Origin: Methylotenera_A sp036675645
Lineage (GTDB): Bacteria > Pseudomonadota > Gammaproteobacteria > Burkholderiales > Methylophilaceae
Assembly (NCBI GenBank): GCA_036675645.1
Contig: JAKFEP010000221.1
Span: 1 to 5,974, forward strand
Direction of reading: 5' to 3'
Length of the DNA stretch: 5,974 bases
Positions 4,684-5,974 of this stretch are shown in pieces. Both the position numbers and the translations under genes were made by a program. The stretch's first letter is position 1. The number at the start of each line of letters is the position of its first letter. The notes under the pieces were generated by a model. That model searched no databases, was not told the origin of the DNA, and worked only from the letters and a program-made list of their open reading frames with translations.

Positions 4684-5431
4684 AGCTGTCGGTATTTATG
4701 CTGAAATGCTTGCTCTTATAACTGAAGCTCGCACTGCCGCCTGTTGAGTGACGACCATGATAATGATGACCTACTGGATATGCGTGATGGCCAACACCCT
4801 TATGTGGCCTGACCTGATGCGGTTTAGCGTGGTTAGGATGATACCAGTGTCCAGAATGTAACCCGCCAAATGCGCGGCCCACAAAAATAGGCTGGTTTTG
4901 CACAGGCTCAGGCACGCCACAAGCCACATGCATGACACTTTTTTTCGCCGCTAGCAGATCTTTATCGCGCCATGAAATGCGTGATGCCGATTCGAAATTA
5001 TATTTTGCTTCGGCACACTCTTCTTCACGCGACACTGTTGGTTGACTGTTTGCCACAATCAAAGGCTGGGCTACTGCCCCGCCTTCCGCAATCGCGATCA
5101 AACGCCAATGTTCTTTTGTAGTGGCTAATGATTTTGCTAATTTAAAATCCCGGCTCAACACTGCACGTGTCACAGCCGCATCTACAGCCGCAGCTTGCAT
5201 TAAAGGTGTCGTTTCAGGAGTTTGTTTAGCCAATTGCGATTGAAGCTGAATAGTAGTGAGTGTTTGCTTCTCTGACTTGGCACAGGGCGTATCGCTATAA
5301 ACTACTTTATTTTGACGTGTACTACTATCAACAAAAGTACATTTATATACTTCTGCATTTGCATGCGTCGGCAACAGAAAACCAGCCGTAATAAAACTAG
5401 CAGTAGTAAATAAGTACCGAAGTAATCTCAT
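4670..5431 (-). CDS. Secreted DUF4124-type protein with histidine-rich C-terminal region
   Basis: A 253-residue exported protein. A signal peptide is clear: basic MRLLR, a hydrophobic core (LFTTASFITAGFLL) and THANA before a likely cut between Ala26 and Glu27. The mature start, EVYKC...VVYSDTPC (27-50), is the DUF4124 pattern, usually EVYKW...YSDTPP; here both ends carry cysteine (Cys31, Cys50). A middle region (about 60-175) of unknown fold includes Cys139 and Cys171. Residues 192-228 hold 12 histidines with Gly, Pro and Tyr, a likely metal-binding stretch. The final part (SASFSYKSKHFSINTDSSN) has beta-strand character. The role is unknown: periplasmic metal binding or an envelope function is an inference. 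ATG 5431 is preceded by a GGGGCGG purine-rich stretch ending 3 nt before it (minus strand), a weak Shine-Dalgarno, but the start is fixed by the signal peptide. Convergent with the 69-codon gene, overlapping it by 14 bp. Confidence 0.82.
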   Translation of the reverse strand: MRLLRYLFTTASFITAGFLLPTHANAEVYKCTFVDSSTRQNKVVYSDTPCAKSEKQTLTTIQLQSQLAKQTPETTPLMQAAAVDAAVTRAVLSRDFKLAKSLATTKEHWRLIAIAEGGAVAQPLIVANSQPTVSREEECAEAKYNFESASRISWRDKDLLAAKKSVMHVACGVPEPVQNQPIFVGRAFGGLHSGHWYHPNHAKPHQVRPHKGVGHHAYPVGHHYHGRHSTGGSASFSYKSKHFSINTDSSNVR

Positions 5432-5520
5432 CGCCGCCCCACAATCAGTTTTTACTTAACGCGTGTGACAACAAAACAAGCTACAAATTCACATTCAATT
5501 TATAACTTCATACTAAAACT

Positions 5521-5974
5521 TTATACCGATTTTGTTTTCAATTTCTCAGTGAGATGCGGAGCCAATACTTGCAGTATTTGTGCAAACACTTTTGGGTTAG
5601 CGGCCACAATATTACCTGTTTGTAGCCATCCTTCGTTACCTTCAAAATCGCCGACAATACCACCGGCCTCCTGAACCAATAGGCCACCAGCAGCAATATC
5701 CCAAGCAGACAAATTGATCTCAAAAAAACCATCAGTATAGCCAGCCGCCACATAAGCCAAATCTAACGCGGCTGAACCTGGGCGACGAATACCCGTAGTC
5801 TTTTTAATCATGTCTTTTAGCATCGCCATGTAGGTATCTAAATGCGTAAAGTCGCGAAACGGGAATCCCGTGCCGATGAGTGAGTCTTGCAGTTTGGTTC
5901 GATTAGTTACGCGAATGCGTTTATCGTTTAAGAATGCACCCCGACCCTTAGTAGCTGTAAATAAATCGTTGCGT
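5521..5974 (-). CDS. suhB: Inositol-1-monophosphatase family protein, SuhB-like, C-terminal part (5' end beyond window edge)
   Basis: The frame stays open from the stop at 5521 to the right edge, giving 150 residues of a protein usually about 265 long. The ATG at 5829 is internal, since the conserved family sequence continues upstream of it. Visible family blocks are NDLFTATKGRGAFLND (2-17), GTGFPFRD (36-43), RRPGSAALDLAYVAAGYTDGFFE (about 63-85) and the signature WDIAAGGLLVQEAGG (91-105), whose Asp92 is a metal ligand. All align closely with E. coli SuhB. The first metal site (GEE and DPxDGT) would be in the missing part. The enzyme removes phosphate from inositol-1-phosphate with Mg2+; in E. 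coli SuhB also joins the rRNA antitermination complex and affects ribosome maturation. The assignment to SuhB rather than another IMPase-like phosphatase is likely, not certain. The next gene downstream on the same strand starts 89 bp away. Confidence 0.92.
   Translation of the reverse strand, partial: RNDLFTATKGRGAFLNDKRIRVTNRTKLQDSLIGTGFPFRDFTHLDTYMAMLKDMIKKTTGIRRPGSAALDLAYVAAGYTDGFFEINLSAWDIAAGGLLVQEAGGIVGDFEGNEGWLQTGNIVAANPKVFAQILQVLAPHLTEKLKTKSV

Noticed and set aside
5432..5520. Promoter or terminator in the 89-bp gap between the suhB-like and DUF4124 genes
   Set aside because: AT-rich, but I found no well-spaced -35/-10 pair and no hairpin with a T-run, so no specific site is called.
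5538..5829. Shorter genes starting at internal ATGs within the inositol-monophosphatase region
   Set aside because: The frame ending at 5521 continues to the window edge with conserved SuhB sequence upstream of ATG 5829. The frame at 5538-5753 is a shadow with no family resemblance.
5859..5871. Palindrome ACGGGAATCCCGT in the suhB-like gene
   Set aside because: It covers codons of the conserved TGFPF block and leaves only a single central base as a loop, so codon content explains it.

Overview
The window reads as ordinary chromosomal DNA from a Gram-negative bacterium, most likely a betaproteobacterium. This rests on the MutS, SlyD, RhlE-type helicase and SuhB-type sequences, and on a DUF4124 secreted protein, a domain common in Beta- and Gammaproteobacteria. 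The moderately AT-rich composition and the SlyD loop wording (YLHGGYDNIFPKVE) would suit a group such as Methylophilaceae, but that placement is a recollection-based inference, not a search result. No mobile elements, tRNA or rRNA genes, CRISPR arrays or phage genes were seen.

Left part (1-1654, plus strand): the 3' end of an RhlE-type DEAD-box RNA helicase gene is followed after 4 nt by a YaiI/YqxD (UPF0178) gene. After an 84-bp gap comes slyD, encoding an FKBP-type prolyl isomerase and metallochaperone.

Middle (1651-4257, minus strand): a complete mutS gene meets slyD tail to tail, with the stop codons overlapping. Two perfect inverted repeats lie inside the last codons of mutS, where they could act as the terminator or barrier between the converging transcripts. 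mutS starts with GTG, has no visible Shine-Dalgarno sequence, and overlaps a possible 19-codon leader ORF.

The 216-bp divergent region (4258-4473) is the most information-dense non-coding stretch. It is AT-rich and holds an excellent -24/-12 (sigma-54) promoter match pointing right. About 100-135 bp upstream of the inferred start are two palindromes and a tandem 13-bp repeat, the usual place for an enhancer-binding activator and IHF. The apparent target is a 69-codon gene of unknown function (4474-4683) with a strong Shine-Dalgarno sequence. This is the best candidate in the window for something undescribed.

Right part (minus strand): a secreted DUF4124 protein with four cysteines and a histidine-rich C-terminal region (4670-5431) converges on the 69-codon gene with a 14-bp overlap. 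Upstream of it, after an 89-bp gap, lies the 3' part of an inositol-monophosphatase-family gene (suhB-like) that runs off the right edge.

No stretch longer than 300 bases lacks a gene. Most of the window is housekeeping: RNA remodelling, protein folding and nickel handling, mismatch repair, and SuhB. The novelty is in the mutS/small-gene intergenic region and the two unusual convergent junctions.
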